This document shows positions 51,306-59,870 of a stretch of DNA of 64,000 nt, one piece after another (the first letter of the stretch is position 1; each line of letters starts with the position of its first letter). The notes below the pieces were generated by a model. The model saw only the letters and a list, made by a program, of their open reading frames with translations, did no database searches and was not told the origin of the DNA. Source of the stretch: Vicinamibacterales bacterium (GTDB lineage: Bacteria > Acidobacteriota > Vicinamibacteria > Vicinamibacterales > UBA2999); NCBI GenBank assembly GCA_041394705.1, contig JAWKHS010000021.1:55506-119505 (forward strand), given 5' to 3'. The translations under genes were made by a program, and so were the position numbers.

Positions 51306-52867
51306 CGCGCCGGCGGTGCGTCCACCCGCATCTGCCAATAGTCCTTCATCACCAGGAAGCGGTGGAGCACGAGCGCGTCCACGGATGAACCGAACGTGGC
51401 GCGGATCGCGTCACGCGGCGTGCTGGCCGTCGTCACGCCCGGGCCCGCGCCGTCGAGCGGCAGGTTGACGAGTCCCGGCACGCCGGTCCGCCGCAGGTGC
51501 AGGTCGAGGAGCTCGGCCAGGGGACCATCGGCCTCGTCCGGCAGGGCGTGGACGTGCGCGTCGCCGCGGGCATCGAGCCCCGCCCGCAGCCGGTCGCGGT
51601 AGTCCTCGTGGACCCGGGTGCGCACGAGGCCCCAGGGCGACAGTGCCCCCCGGTCCACGCAGTCGAGGGCGCCCCGCGCGAGCACGAGCGGAATGGGCGT
51701 CGAGGGCGCGCAGCCGCGCAGGAACACGTTGACGTTGTCGCGGGCGTACCGGCCGGACGGATCGCACAGGATGCTCCGGGATCCCGACAACGGGTGGCCG
51801 AACTCCTCCGCCCCCTGGAACCAGGCCACGAGCTTCCCACGCTCCAGCAGCTGCGACACCCGGTCGAGCAGCCGCGGCCAGCGCGGTTCGTAGAGGTAGT
51901 CCAGCCGGCAGTTCTCGAGCACGGCCTTGGCATCCTGTTCGGTGGCCGGCGGTCCGACGGCTGCGCCATGCGACAGCGCGCCCTCCACCGACGGGCCGAT
52001 GGCCAGCGCGGCGCCAACGGCCGCGCCGTCGGCCGACGGCCAGGGCGCGACGGCCAGCGGCCGCCCGGCGGCGGCGCGCACGCGCGCCGCGAAGTCGGGC
52101 GAGGCGAACGCGCGGCCCGCCAGCGCCGGCGGCGTCGTCGCACGCGACGCGAGCGCGCCGAACACGGCGGCGACGGCCGCGAGGAACGCCTCGGCCAGGC
52201 CGGCCCGGACGCGCGCGGCCCGGACGAGCGGCGAGGACGCGTCGTCGAGCGGCGCGCCGGCCGCGTCGCGCGCCGCGGCCACGGCGCTGTCGAAGGCGCC
52301 GCGGTCCGCCGTCGCGGGATCCGCGTCGTCGACCAGGCCCGAAAGCGGCGCGGCGGCGCCCGCGTGCGTGCCCGCGAGCTGTTCGAGATCGCCAAGCGCA
52401 TCGCCCGACGGACGGCCCGCGGGCGTGAGTCCCAGGATCGACGCGAGCTCGCCGGCCAGCGCCAGGAGCACCGCGGCCGCCGGCGCCTCGACGATCCGCG
52501 CTCCCCCGTCGTCCACGAGCATCGCGGCCGTGCCGTCGGCGACCACCGCGGCCACGGCGCCGCTGGCCCTGGCGAGGCGCCAGTGCGCGGCGAGCCGGCT
52601 CACCCGGTGGCGGGCCGGCCCCGCCGCGGCCCCGCCAGGCGGTCCGTCATCGGAGGTCGGGCCGGTGCCGGCGGCATCGCCGTCGACGATCACGACGTGG
52701 GTCAGATCGCCCGCCGAGCGCCCGGCCGCGGCCAGGCAGGCGTCGAGCGTTCCGGGCGACTCGCCCGCCGGGCCAGCCGGACGCGCCACGGCCGCCGCGA
52801 TCCGCCCGTCCACCGCGAGCGCCGCGGCCTCCCGACCGGGCGCCCGCGCGATGCCGCCGACGATCAT
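51302..52867 (-). CDS. NodU-family carbamoyltransferase paralogue, likely inactive
   Basis: This 521-residue protein is related to its neighbour but has diverged strongly. The C-terminal part keeps the family order: LVAWFQGAEEFGHPLSGSRS is where the active partner has ARFTGRMEYGPRSLGNRS, and GVPGLVNLPLDGAGPGVTTA corresponds to the partner's INTSFNMHEEPIV. The N-terminal half is Ala-rich. The HHLTHAA histidine motif required for carbamoyladenylate chemistry is HRVSRLA here, and SLDGYGSG is VADGTAAM. Two of the three key His are thus Arg. A regulatory or scaffold role in a heteromeric complex with the active copy is the best guess. The gene overlaps the SDR by four bases. Confidence 0.75.
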   Translation of the reverse strand: MIVGGIARAPGREAAALAVDGRIAAAVARPAGPAGESPGTLDACLAAAGRSAGDLTHVVIVDGDAAGTGPTSDDGPPGGAAAGPARHRVSRLAAHWRLARASGAVAAVVADGTAAMLVDDGGARIVEAPAAAVLLALAGELASILGLTPAGRPSGDALGDLEQLAGTHAGAAAPLSGLVDDADPATADRGAFDSAVAAARDAAGAPLDDASSPLVRAARVRAGLAEAFLAAVAAVFGALASRATTPPALAGRAFASPDFAARVRAAAGRPLAVAPWPSADGAAVGAALAIGPSVEGALSHGAAVGPPATEQDAKAVLENCRLDYLYEPRWPRLLDRVSQLLERGKLVAWFQGAEEFGHPLSGSRSILCDPSGRYARDNVNVFLRGCAPSTPIPLVLARGALDCVDRGALSPWGLVRTRVHEDYRDRLRAGLDARGDAHVHALPDEADGPLAELLDLHLRRTGVPGLVNLPLDGAGPGVTTASTPRDAIRATFGSSVDALVLHRFLVMKDYWQMRVDAPPAR

Positions 52868-52877
52868 CGACAGTCCG

Positions 52878-54704
52878 TCACCGGCTGGGATGCGCGACGA
52901 GGAACGGGCCGATGGCGAGGTAGTCCAGGTTGCCCTGGAGAAACGCGCTCACCGCGTCGTCCGGCGTGCAGACGATCGGCTCCTCGTGCATGTTGAAGCT
53001 CGTGTTGATGATGGTCGGGAGCCCCGTGAGGCGGTGGTACTCGCTCAGCACCGCGTGCAGGCTGGGATTGGACCGCTCGGTGACGAGCTGCGGGCGCGCG
53101 GTCCCGTCCACGTGGACGGCGGCGGGCGATTCCTCCCGCATGAAGGGCGTGCAGTCGAACGTGATGGTCATGAACTCGGCGGCGAAGTCGGCGCCGTCGA
53201 CGTTGCGGTAGCACTGGTGCCGGCGCTCGTGCAGCGTGGCCGGGGCGAACGGCATGAACTCGGTGCGCCCGAGCCGCTGGTTGAGCCACTGGTTCACCTC
53301 GGGCTCGCGCGCGTGGTACAGGATCGAGCGGTTGCCGAGCGAGCGCGGACCGTACTCCATCCGGCCCGTGAAGCGCGCCACCACCTTGCCGGCGGCGATG
53401 AGCTGCGCGATCTTCGGCTCGATGGGCGCGTAGTGATCGAAGGGCAGCTGCGAGCGGGTGAGCGCCGCCCGCATCTGGTCGTCCGTGTAGTCCGGCCCCA
53501 GGAAGGCATCCGCCATCGGCCGCGAGAGATCGGCGCGCCCCTGGAACTCGAGCAGCGCCGCGCCCGTGCCGCACCCGCCGTCCGCCATGTTCGGGTGCAC
53601 GTAGATCCGGTCGACGCCCGGCAGCTCGAAGATGCGCTGGTTCAGCTTCACGTTGGAGACGACGCCGCCCGAGAGGACCACCTGTCGGGCGCCGGTGGCG
53701 GCCAGGTGATGGGCGATGTAGCCCGTGGCCACCGTCTCGACGACGTCCTGGTAGGCCGCCGCCACGTCGATCTTGGGGAACCGCGCCGCGAGCCGGCGCG
53801 CGAACTCGAGATCGTTGCCGGCGCGCAGGCGGAAGGATCCGGGCTCGCGCTCGACGCGGGAGAGCAGCAGGTCGCCCAGGATCGACGGATCGCCGTAGGC
53901 TGCCAGTCCCACGACCTTGCCTTCGTGGCGACCCGGACGGAGCCCGAGTCCGGACGTCGCGGCCTCGTAGAGCAGGCCGAGCGAGTGCGGATACGGAACG
54001 GCGTGGAGGCGCGTGAGCGTGCCGCCCCGGCCAAGGCTGACGGTGCCCGACAGGCCGGACCCGTACCCGTCCAGGCTCACGACGAGGGCCTCGTCGAACC
54101 CGCTGCAGAAGTAGGCGTTGGCGGCGTGCGTCAGGTGGTGCTCGTGCCGCCGGAGACGATCGAGCAGCCCGAGGTCCGCCAGGGCGCTTTCGAGCTCGTC
54201 GTGCCACTTCTTGTGGAACTGCTGCGCGTCCCGGCCCCACGGGTCGGTGCCGCGGCGCGCCACGTTGCGCGAGACGACGCTGTCGCCGGCCAGGGCCCGG
54301 AGCGCCAGGGCCTTCGCGGCCGGCGGCGCCTCCGCCCGCTCGTTCGGATCCGCCAGACCCGGGATGGCCGTGGAGCGCACGGGCACGCGGGCTTCCGCCT
54401 CGGCCAGCCGCTTCTCGAGGGCAGCCTCGTCCCCGCCGCCGGCGAGGGCGTCCCCGCCGGTCAGGGACTCGGCGAAGAGCCGCGTCTCTTCGTCCCAGGC
54501 GAGGAACGGATAGGCCACGGCGGTCACCTCCGCCAGGTCCGTGCCCGTGACGGCGAGGCAGTCCTGCAGCGCCTGCCAGGGAAAGCCGTCCTGCAGCCGG
54601 ACGCGGGTGAAGCGCTCCTCGGCGGCCGCGTACGTGACGACGCCGTCCTCCACCAGGGTGACGGTGGCGTCCATGTCGAGCGGGGAGAGGCCTATGACCT
54701 TCAT
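52878..54704 (-). CDS. NodU/CmcH-family carbamoyltransferase
   Basis: This 608-residue two-domain enzyme transfers a carbamoyl group from carbamoyl phosphate, through carbamoyl-AMP, to a hydroxyl on a sugar or antibiotic-like acceptor (NodU, CmcH, TobZ family). The Kae1-like domain has HEHHLTHAANAYFCSGFDEA and LVVSLDGYGSGLSGTV. Later motifs are VVLSGGVVSNVKLNQRIFEL, HPNMADGGCGTGAAL for nucleotide and metal binding, and the YrdC-like C-terminal domain has RMEYGPRSLGNRSIL and INTSFNMHEEPIV. All appear intact, in contrast to the neighbour. No glycan or antibiotic cluster surrounds it, so the acceptor is unknown. The next gene starts ten bases after its stop. Confidence 0.88.
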   Translation of the reverse strand: MKVIGLSPLDMDATVTLVEDGVVTYAAAEERFTRVRLQDGFPWQALQDCLAVTGTDLAEVTAVAYPFLAWDEETRLFAESLTGGDALAGGGDEAALEKRLAEAEARVPVRSTAIPGLADPNERAEAPPAAKALALRALAGDSVVSRNVARRGTDPWGRDAQQFHKKWHDELESALADLGLLDRLRRHEHHLTHAANAYFCSGFDEALVVSLDGYGSGLSGTVSLGRGGTLTRLHAVPYPHSLGLLYEAATSGLGLRPGRHEGKVVGLAAYGDPSILGDLLLSRVEREPGSFRLRAGNDLEFARRLAARFPKIDVAAAYQDVVETVATGYIAHHLAATGARQVVLSGGVVSNVKLNQRIFELPGVDRIYVHPNMADGGCGTGAALLEFQGRADLSRPMADAFLGPDYTDDQMRAALTRSQLPFDHYAPIEPKIAQLIAAGKVVARFTGRMEYGPRSLGNRSILYHAREPEVNQWLNQRLGRTEFMPFAPATLHERRHQCYRNVDGADFAAEFMTITFDCTPFMREESPAAVHVDGTARPQLVTERSNPSLHAVLSEYHRLTGLPTIINTSFNMHEEPIVCTPDDAVSAFLQGNLDYLAIGPFLVAHPSR

Positions 54705-54847
54705 GCGTCATCGGGCGCCGGGCCGCGCGGACGTCGCGCGCGGGCGCCAGGCCCTATTATCGCGTCGGACGCCGGCGGCGCGGCCGGCGGCGGACACGAA
54801 GGGGCGCCGGCCCGAGGGTATGATTGAGGTCCCCTGGGGAGGCCACG

Positions 54848-55651
54848 ATGCTCGCCAAAGCCGCCGTCATCGCTCTCACTGCCGCCGCGTGCACCGGCTG
54901 CATCCGCAGCGCGACGCTCATCAAGGTGAAGGCCGACGGCAGCGGCACGGTCGAACAGACCGTGCTGATGAACACCGCCCTCATGAAGGGCATGTTCAAC
55001 GGGCTGGGCGGGCAGCCGTCCACCACGCCAGGTGCGATGTCCGACGCCGACATGCAGCGGGCCGCCAGCCGCCTCGGCGAGGGCGTGACCTTCGTGTCCA
55101 ACACGCCCATGAAAACGGACGACGGGTTCGAGGGCTCCACGGCCGTCTTCGCCTTCACCGACGTCACCAAGCTGCGCGTGGATCAGGATCCGAGCCTGAA
55201 CGGCTCGTCCACCGGCGGCATCTCCACGCCGCCCAAGGACGGCGCGCCCGTGACCTTCGCGTTCGACAAGGGCGACGGCGCGTCCACCCTCACGGTCACC
55301 CTGCACGACAAGCCGCAGGGCGACGCGCCGGCAGCGGCCCCGACGGGCGGGCCCGACATGGACAACCCGCAGATGCTCGAGATGATGAAGTCGATGTTCA
55401 AGGGCTTCAAGGTGGGCATCGACATCGAGGTGGCCGGCAAGATCCTGAAGACCAACGCCGATCACGTGTCCGGCTCGCGCGTCACGCTCCTCGAGATGGA
55501 CATGGAGACGCTGCTGCAGGACGAGGCGAAGCTGAAGCAGGTGCAGAAGATGCTCGGGCCGACCGCGTCGGTGAGCGAGCTGAAGCCCTACCTGAAGGAC
55601 GTGAAGGGGCTGAAGGTCAACGACCCGGTCGTCAGCATCCAGTTCCGCTGA
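54848..55651 (+). CDS. Lipoprotein of unknown function
   Basis: This 267-residue lipoprotein has a signal ending in ACTGC. The mature part has two beta-rich blocks (ATLIKVKADGSGTVEQTVLM and VTFAFDKGDGASTLTVTLHD), a Met-rich helix (MLEMMKSMFKGFKVGIDIEV) that resembles a lipid-contacting segment, and a charged end (LKPYLKDVKGLKVNDPVV). No family is recognised. It is divergent from the carbamoyltransferase operon. The ATG at 54848 follows GGGGAGG. Confidence 0.65.
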   Translation: MLAKAAVIALTAAACTGCIRSATLIKVKADGSGTVEQTVLMNTALMKGMFNGLGGQPSTTPGAMSDADMQRAASRLGEGVTFVSNTPMKTDDGFEGSTAVFAFTDVTKLRVDQDPSLNGSSTGGISTPPKDGAPVTFAFDKGDGASTLTVTLHDKPQGDAPAAAPTGGPDMDNPQMLEMMKSMFKGFKVGIDIEVAGKILKTNADHVSGSRVTLLEMDMETLLQDEAKLKQVQKMLGPTASVSELKPYLKDVKGLKVNDPVVSIQFR

Positions 55652-55685
55652 CGGTGTGCGCCACGCGCGGCGCACCGCCGCGGAC

Positions 55686-56132
55686 TCACGCGCCGGGCGG
55701 CGGCGTCAACCCCGCCGGGGGCTCGCTCCTGGCGTCGCGCCGGGCGTCGCGAGCCGCATACGGGTCGCGCCGCGTGCTGAAGGCACTCACCACGAAGGCC
55801 AGCCCGACCATCACGAACGCCCCGCCGATGCCCAGGCCGAGCATCGGCTCGCCGGCCGCCAGGGAGATGAGCAACACCAGGGCGAGGCCCAGACCGCAGG
55901 TCAGGATCCCCAGAGTCAGCTTGGCGCCGTAGGCGCGGCGCAGTCCGGCGTCGCCCAGCACCGGGTCGGGCGGCACCATGCCCCGCTCGATCATGGCCAT
56001 GCGCTCCTGATGCCGGAACTCCGCCTGGCGCGTCCCGCGCAGGATGGCCAGGCCCAGCATCGTGAAACCGCCGAGGATGACGAGCGCCGGCAGGATCACC
56101 ACGCCCGCGAACATGATGCTGGTCTCAGCCAC
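55686..56132 (-). CDS. Small membrane protein (DUF6249-like)
   Basis: This 148-residue protein has a first helix (ILPALVILGGFTMLGLAIL), the linker HQERMAMIERGMVPP, which resembles the conserved H-E/R-M-A-x-I-E-x-G segment of DUF6249-type proteins, and two more helices (LTLGILTCGLGLALVLLISL and MLGLGIGGAFVMVGLAFVVS). The Pro/Arg-rich tail is cytosolic. The GTG at 56132 follows GGAGG at a good distance. A mirrored ECF-type promoter lies just upstream, suggesting control by the divergent sigma factor. Role unknown, perhaps envelope-stress related. Confidence 0.65.
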   Translation of the reverse strand: MAETSIMFAGVVILPALVILGGFTMLGLAILRGTRQAEFRHQERMAMIERGMVPPDPVLGDAGLRRAYGAKLTLGILTCGLGLALVLLISLAAGEPMLGLGIGGAFVMVGLAFVVSAFSTRRDPYAARDARRDARSEPPAGLTPPPGA

Positions 56133-56154
56133 CGGTCTGCCTCCACACGCCCAC

Positions 56155-56229
56155 TTGGACTGCCGTCGCCCGGGTGATTGTTTCAGGACCGCCGCGGGTG
56201 AAACAATCCGCGACGGATGCCGGGTCTAA
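56155..56229. promoter_or_regulatory. Mirror-image divergent ECF-type promoter pair
   Basis: A perfect 10-bp inverted repeat (GATTGTTTCA at 56176-56185, TGAAACAATC at 56199-56208) places TGAAACAATC as a -35 on both strands. On the plus strand TGAAAC is followed after 19 bases by GTCTAA (56224-56229). On the minus strand it is followed after 19 bases by GTCCAA (56160-56155). TGAAAC with a GTC-type -10 is a common ECF sigma promoter design. Both arms are identically spaced and point to the sigma gene on one side and the membrane protein gene on the other. Confidence 0.65.
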
Positions 56230-56242
56230 TGGCGGTGAGCGC

Positions 56243-56788
56243 ATGCCGGCGGCTGACGAACGTGACCTGCTAGCGCGCTGCCGCCGCGGGGAAGACGCGG
56301 CGTTCCGGGAACTGGTGGATCGGTACTCGCCCATGGTCTTCGCCCTCGCCTCACGACTGGTGCGCCCGCCCCTGCGGCCGGAGGACGTGGCCCAGGAGGT
56401 GTTCCTGCGGGTGCACCGCGGCCTGCCGGACTTCCGGGGGGACGCGTCCCTGGCGACGTGGATCTACCGGATCGTGACCAACGCCGCCTTCGAGGCGCGG
56501 CGCCGGGAGCGCTTCCAGGACGTGTCGCTCGACGACGATGGCGCGGCCCGCCCGGCCGTCGGAACACGCGATCGCGCCTATTCCGATGTCGAGTTGCGGG
56601 ACCGTCTCGACAAGGCCATGGCGCGGCTGCCCGAGCACTACCGGGTGCTCGTGCACGGCCACTACGTGAAGGGCATCAAGTACGAAGAGCTGGCCGACGC
56701 GCTGCGGATCCCGGTGGGCACGGTGAAGACGCACCTCTTCCGCGCCAAGCGACTGCTCCGCGCCGCGCTCGAGGGCGATTTGGCATGA
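56243..56788 (+). CDS. ECF RNA polymerase sigma factor (RpoE-like)
   Basis: This 181-residue sigma factor of the extracytoplasmic-function class has region 2 (AFRELVDRYSPMVFALASRL, PEDVAQEVFLRVHRGLPDFR, ASLATWIYRIVTNAAFEARR) and region 4 (DLRIPVGTVKTHLFRAKRLL-like, here LADALRIPVGTVKTHLFRAK). It should direct RNA polymerase to ECF promoters such as the mirrored one just upstream, so autoregulation is likely. The ATG at 56243 gives a very short leader, about seven bases from the predicted transcription start. Its stop overlaps the anti-sigma start by four bases (ATGA), typical of coupled sigma / anti-sigma pairs. Confidence 0.92.
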   Translation: MPAADERDLLARCRRGEDAAFRELVDRYSPMVFALASRLVRPPLRPEDVAQEVFLRVHRGLPDFRGDASLATWIYRIVTNAAFEARRRERFQDVSLDDDGAARPAVGTRDRAYSDVELRDRLDKAMARLPEHYRVLVHGHYVKGIKYEELADALRIPVGTVKTHLFRAKRLLRAALEGDLA

Positions 56789-57267
56789 CGGCCGACTGCC
56801 GGCGGGTGGACGACCTGGCCGACGAGGTGGCCGGGGGGACGGCCCTGCCGTCGGACCTGGCGGAGCACGCCGGGACCTGCGCCGCGTGCCGCGCGCGCCT
56901 CGATCTGGCCCGCCGCATCGAGCGGGTGCTGGTCGATTGGCCCGTCGCGGCACCGCCACCCCATTTCGCCGCCGCCGTGGCGGCCGCGGCCCACCGTGAG
57001 GAGTGGCGCCGGGAGGTGGTGGTGGACTGGGGGTTCAACGTGGCGATCGCGGCCAGCCTCCTGGTCATCCTGGCCGGCGTCGGCGCGCTGGTGTGGACGT
57101 TCGGCGGGGCGGCCGATGTCACGACGGCGGCCGAGGCCACGTCGGTGGTCGTCTCCGGGCTGCTGGAGCGCGCCCGCGGGCAGGCGGCCGTGGTCGGCAC
57201 GGCGACGGTCCTCCTGGCCGGAACGGTGGGCGCCTGGTGGTGGGTCGAGGGACGCACCGACTGGTAA
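56785..57267 (+). CDS. Putative zinc-finger anti-sigma factor
   Basis: This 160-residue protein has an N-terminal zinc-binding anti-sigma-type motif, LAEHAGTCAACRARLDLARR (H-x3-C-x2-C), followed by a helical linker. Two membrane helices follow (VAIAASLLVILAGVGALVWT and VVGTATVLLAGTVGAWWWV). In this family the zinc-binding domain sequesters the sigma factor at the membrane and releases it on signal. Coupling to the sigma gene through the ATGA overlap supports the pairing. The C-terminal part is short, so sensing would need a partner or the second helix region. Confidence 0.8.
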   Translation: MTADCRRVDDLADEVAGGTALPSDLAEHAGTCAACRARLDLARRIERVLVDWPVAAPPPHFAAAVAAAAHREEWRREVVVDWGFNVAIAASLLVILAGVGALVWTFGGAADVTTAAEATSVVVSGLLERARGQAAVVGTATVLLAGTVGAWWWVEGRTDW

Positions 57268-57268
57268 G

Positions 57269-58204
57269 ATGCGCGCCGTGTCGGCGTCGGAGCAGGCGCG
57301 GCCCTTCCTGAAGTGGGCCGGGGGCAAGCGGCAGCTGCTTCCGGTGTTGCGCACCTATTATCCGGACACGATCCGGGCGTATCACGAGCCCTTCCTGGGG
57401 TCCGGCGCCGTCTTCTTCGACCTCTGGTCCAGCGGACGGCTCCGCGGGCGGCGCGCCTGGCTGAGCGACGAAAACCCGGACCTGGTCGGGTGCTACCTCC
57501 GGGTCCGGGATGCGACCGAGGCCGTGATCGGCGAGCTGGCGGCCCTGGCCGACGGACACGCCCGGGGCGGCGCCGACTACTACTACGACGTGCGCGACCG
57601 CCGCTTCAACCCAGCCCGGGCGGCCTGGCTCGGCTCCGGCGCCGCGCCCGAGACCTATCCGGTGGACCTGGCGGCGGCGCTGCTCTACCTCAACCGTACT
57701 GGCTACAACGGGCTCTTCCGCCTGAACCGCCAGGGTGGGTACAACGTGCCGGCCGGGCGGTATCTCCGGCCGCGCATCGTGGTGGCCGAGCGGCTCCGGG
57801 CGGCGGCCGCCGCGCTGGCGGCGCCTGGAGTGACCATCGCCTGCAGCGCCTTCGGCCGGGCTGCGGCCCGTGCCCGCTCCGGCGACTTCGCCTACTTCGA
57901 TCCCCCTTACGCCCCGATGGGGCCGACGGCGAACTTCCGTCATTACACGGCCCGAGGCTTCTCGGACGAGGACCAGGCCGACCTCCAGGCGCTGGCGGTC
58001 CGTCTGGCCGGGCGCGGCGTCCAGGTGCTGCTCAGCAACTCCAGCGCCGAGACCATCGTCCGGCTCTACGGGGGGCCGACGGCCCAGGCAGCGGGCCTGC
58101 GCGTCACGCGCGTCCCGGCCCGCCGGGCCATCAACACGAAGGCCGCCGGCCGGGGGCACGTCGACGAGCTGCTGGTCAGTAACCGGGCTCCGGTCCCGGC
58201 CTGA
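57269..58204 (+). CDS. Dam-family DNA adenine methyltransferase
   Basis: This 311-residue N6-adenine methyltransferase of the Dam/DpnM family has motif I as PFLKWAGGKRQLLPVL with the AdoMet Gly, a target-recognition region (NRTGYNGLFRLNRQGGYNVP) with the aromatic-rich loop, and the catalytic DPPY in FAYFDPPYAPMGP. Such enzymes usually methylate GATC. No restriction gene is next to it, so it is probably solitary, acting in mismatch repair, replication timing or gene regulation. The ATG at 57269 comes one base after the anti-sigma stop, so it may be cotranscribed with the sigma operon. Confidence 0.87.
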   Translation: MRAVSASEQARPFLKWAGGKRQLLPVLRTYYPDTIRAYHEPFLGSGAVFFDLWSSGRLRGRRAWLSDENPDLVGCYLRVRDATEAVIGELAALADGHARGGADYYYDVRDRRFNPARAAWLGSGAAPETYPVDLAAALLYLNRTGYNGLFRLNRQGGYNVPAGRYLRPRIVVAERLRAAAAALAAPGVTIACSAFGRAAARARSGDFAYFDPPYAPMGPTANFRHYTARGFSDEDQADLQALAVRLAGRGVQVLLSNSSAETIVRLYGGPTAQAAGLRVTRVPARRAINTKAAGRGHVDELLVSNRAPVPA

Positions 58205-58383
58205 GGCCGGGTCCCGGCCCTGTCGGCCGGGCCTCGATCGGCCGACAATTGGTGCGAAAGCGCATGCAGCGAGCCGCCAGTGTCGGGACCGCGGACGGGC
58301 GTGCACATCCAGGGACGGCCCGTCGGCCGGCCCGGCAAGGACGGCCCGGGAACCGTGCTACTCTGGCGACAACAGCCGGCCTT

Positions 58384-58470
58384 GCGAAAGTGGCGGAACT
58401 GGCAGACGCGCCGGACTTAGGATCCGGTAGCCGCAAGGCTATGGGGGTTCGAGTCCCCCCTTTCGCACCA
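58384..58470 (+). tRNA. tRNA-Leu (anticodon UAG)
   Basis: The 87-base sequence starts with acceptor GCGAAAG pairing with CTTTCGC at its end and includes an encoded CCA. The D-arm begins TGGCGGAACTGGCAGA, the anticodon stem-loop CCGGACTTAGGATCCGG shows anticodon TAG, a long type II variable arm follows, and the T-arm GGGGGTTCGAGTCCCCC is standard. UAG reads CUA and related leucine codons. Confidence 0.97.
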
Positions 58471-58583
58471 GCCTCCGCTCACGCTGGCGCGCCCCGGAGC
58501 CTCGGCACCACGAGCTCGCGGGGAGACTGCCTCGCCGAAGCGCCGTACGAGCGCCGGCGGGTCCCACCCACCACACACATTCA

Positions 58584-59870
58584 ATGAAGACAGAACTGGT
58601 AGACGTCAACGAGACCCGCCGACAGCTCACGGTCGAGATCCCCGTACCCGAGGTGGAATCGGCCATCGACCGGGTCACCCGGGATTACGCCAAGTCGGCG
58701 CGGCTGCCCGGCTTCCGGCCCGGCCGCGTGCCGCCCACCGTGGTCCGGCAGCGCTTCCGGGCCCAGATCCTCCACGACGTCGCGACCGATCTCATCCCGA
58801 AGGCCGTGGACGAGGCCCTCACCGCCAAGGGGGTCGAGCCGGTGGACACCCCGGACGTGAAGGACGTGGTCGTGGAGGAGGGCAAGCCGCTGTCCTTCAC
58901 GGCGAGCTTCGACGTCGTGCCGCCGTTCGATCCCGGCGCCTTCGACGAGATCCAGCTCCGCCGCCCGGCGGTGTCCGTGGACGACGACGCCGTCCAGCAG
59001 ACGCTCGAGCGTCTCCGCGAGCGCGCCGCGCGCTACGAGCCGGTCGAGGGCGGCGTCGCCGAGGGCCACACGCTGGTCATCGACCTGGAGCGCCGCTCGA
59101 CAGGCGCCGACGGCGTCACCGCCCCGCCCGACACCCACGAGAAGGTGTCGATCGAGATCGGCGCGCCCGCCAACCCGCCCGGCTTCGACGCCGAGGTCAT
59201 GGGCATGGCCGTCGGCGAGTCGCGGTCGTTCACGCTCAGCTATCCGGCCGACTACGCCGTGGCCGATCTGGCCGGGACGTCGGTGTCCTACACGGTGGCG
59301 CTGAAGGAACTGCGCCGCCGCGTCGTCCCGGAGCTCGACGACGAGTTCGCCAAGGATCTGGGCGAGGACCTGGAGTCGCTCGAGGCGCTGCGCGCGCGCG
59401 TGCGCTCGGACCTGGAAGCCGAATCGCGCGACGCGTCCGAACGCCAGGTGCGTGCGGACCTGCTCAAGCAGCTCGCCAAGCGCCTGCCCTTCCCCGTGCC
59501 CGGCACGCTGGTCGATCGCGAGGTGGACCGCCGCGTGGAGGACTTCGCCCGCCGGCTCATGTCGCAGCAGATCGACCCGCGGCGCGCCAACATCGATTGG
59601 GCGGCCTTCCGCCAGGGACAGCGCGAACCGGCGCAGGAATCCGTGGCCTCGGCGCTGGTCCTCGACGAGATCGCGCGCCGTGACGGCATTCAGGTGACCG
59701 AGGCGGACCTCGACCGGGAGCTCGAGCGCTACGCCGAGCGCTCCGGCCTGACGCCGGTGGCCGTGCGCGCCAGGCTCGAGCAGGAAGACGGCCTGGGCCG
59801 CATGCAGGTCGGCCTCAGGCGCGACAAGACGGTGAACGCGGTCCTGGGCCGCGTGCAGGTGGTGGAGTGA
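58584..59870 (+). CDS. tig: Trigger factor (ribosome-associated chaperone and peptidyl-prolyl isomerase)
   Basis: This chaperone binds nascent chains at the ribosome exit. The 428 residues show all three parts: the ribosome-binding domain ending with the signature GFRPGRVPPTVVRQRF (GFRxGxxP), the FKBP-type isomerase domain (VAEGHTLVIDLERR, GFDAEVMGMAVGESRSFTL) and the helical C-terminal arms (RANIDWAAFRQGQREPAQES and VNAVLGRVQVVE). Length is normal. It is followed by clpP with a one-base overlap at the stop/start, clpX and lon, the standard proteostasis order. Confidence 0.95.
   Translation: MKTELVDVNETRRQLTVEIPVPEVESAIDRVTRDYAKSARLPGFRPGRVPPTVVRQRFRAQILHDVATDLIPKAVDEALTAKGVEPVDTPDVKDVVVEEGKPLSFTASFDVVPPFDPGAFDEIQLRRPAVSVDDDAVQQTLERLRERAARYEPVEGGVAEGHTLVIDLERRSTGADGVTAPPDTHEKVSIEIGAPANPPGFDAEVMGMAVGESRSFTLSYPADYAVADLAGTSVSYTVALKELRRRVVPELDDEFAKDLGEDLESLEALRARVRSDLEAESRDASERQVRADLLKQLAKRLPFPVPGTLVDREVDRRVEDFARRLMSQQIDPRRANIDWAAFRQGQREPAQESVASALVLDEIARRDGIQVTEADLDRELERYAERSGLTPVAVRARLEQEDGLGRMQVGLRRDKTVNAVLGRVQVVE

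Noticed and set aside
58205..58260. GC-rich hairpins after the Dam-like gene as a terminator
   Set aside because: Stems can form but no T-run follows, so a rho-independent terminator cannot be supported.
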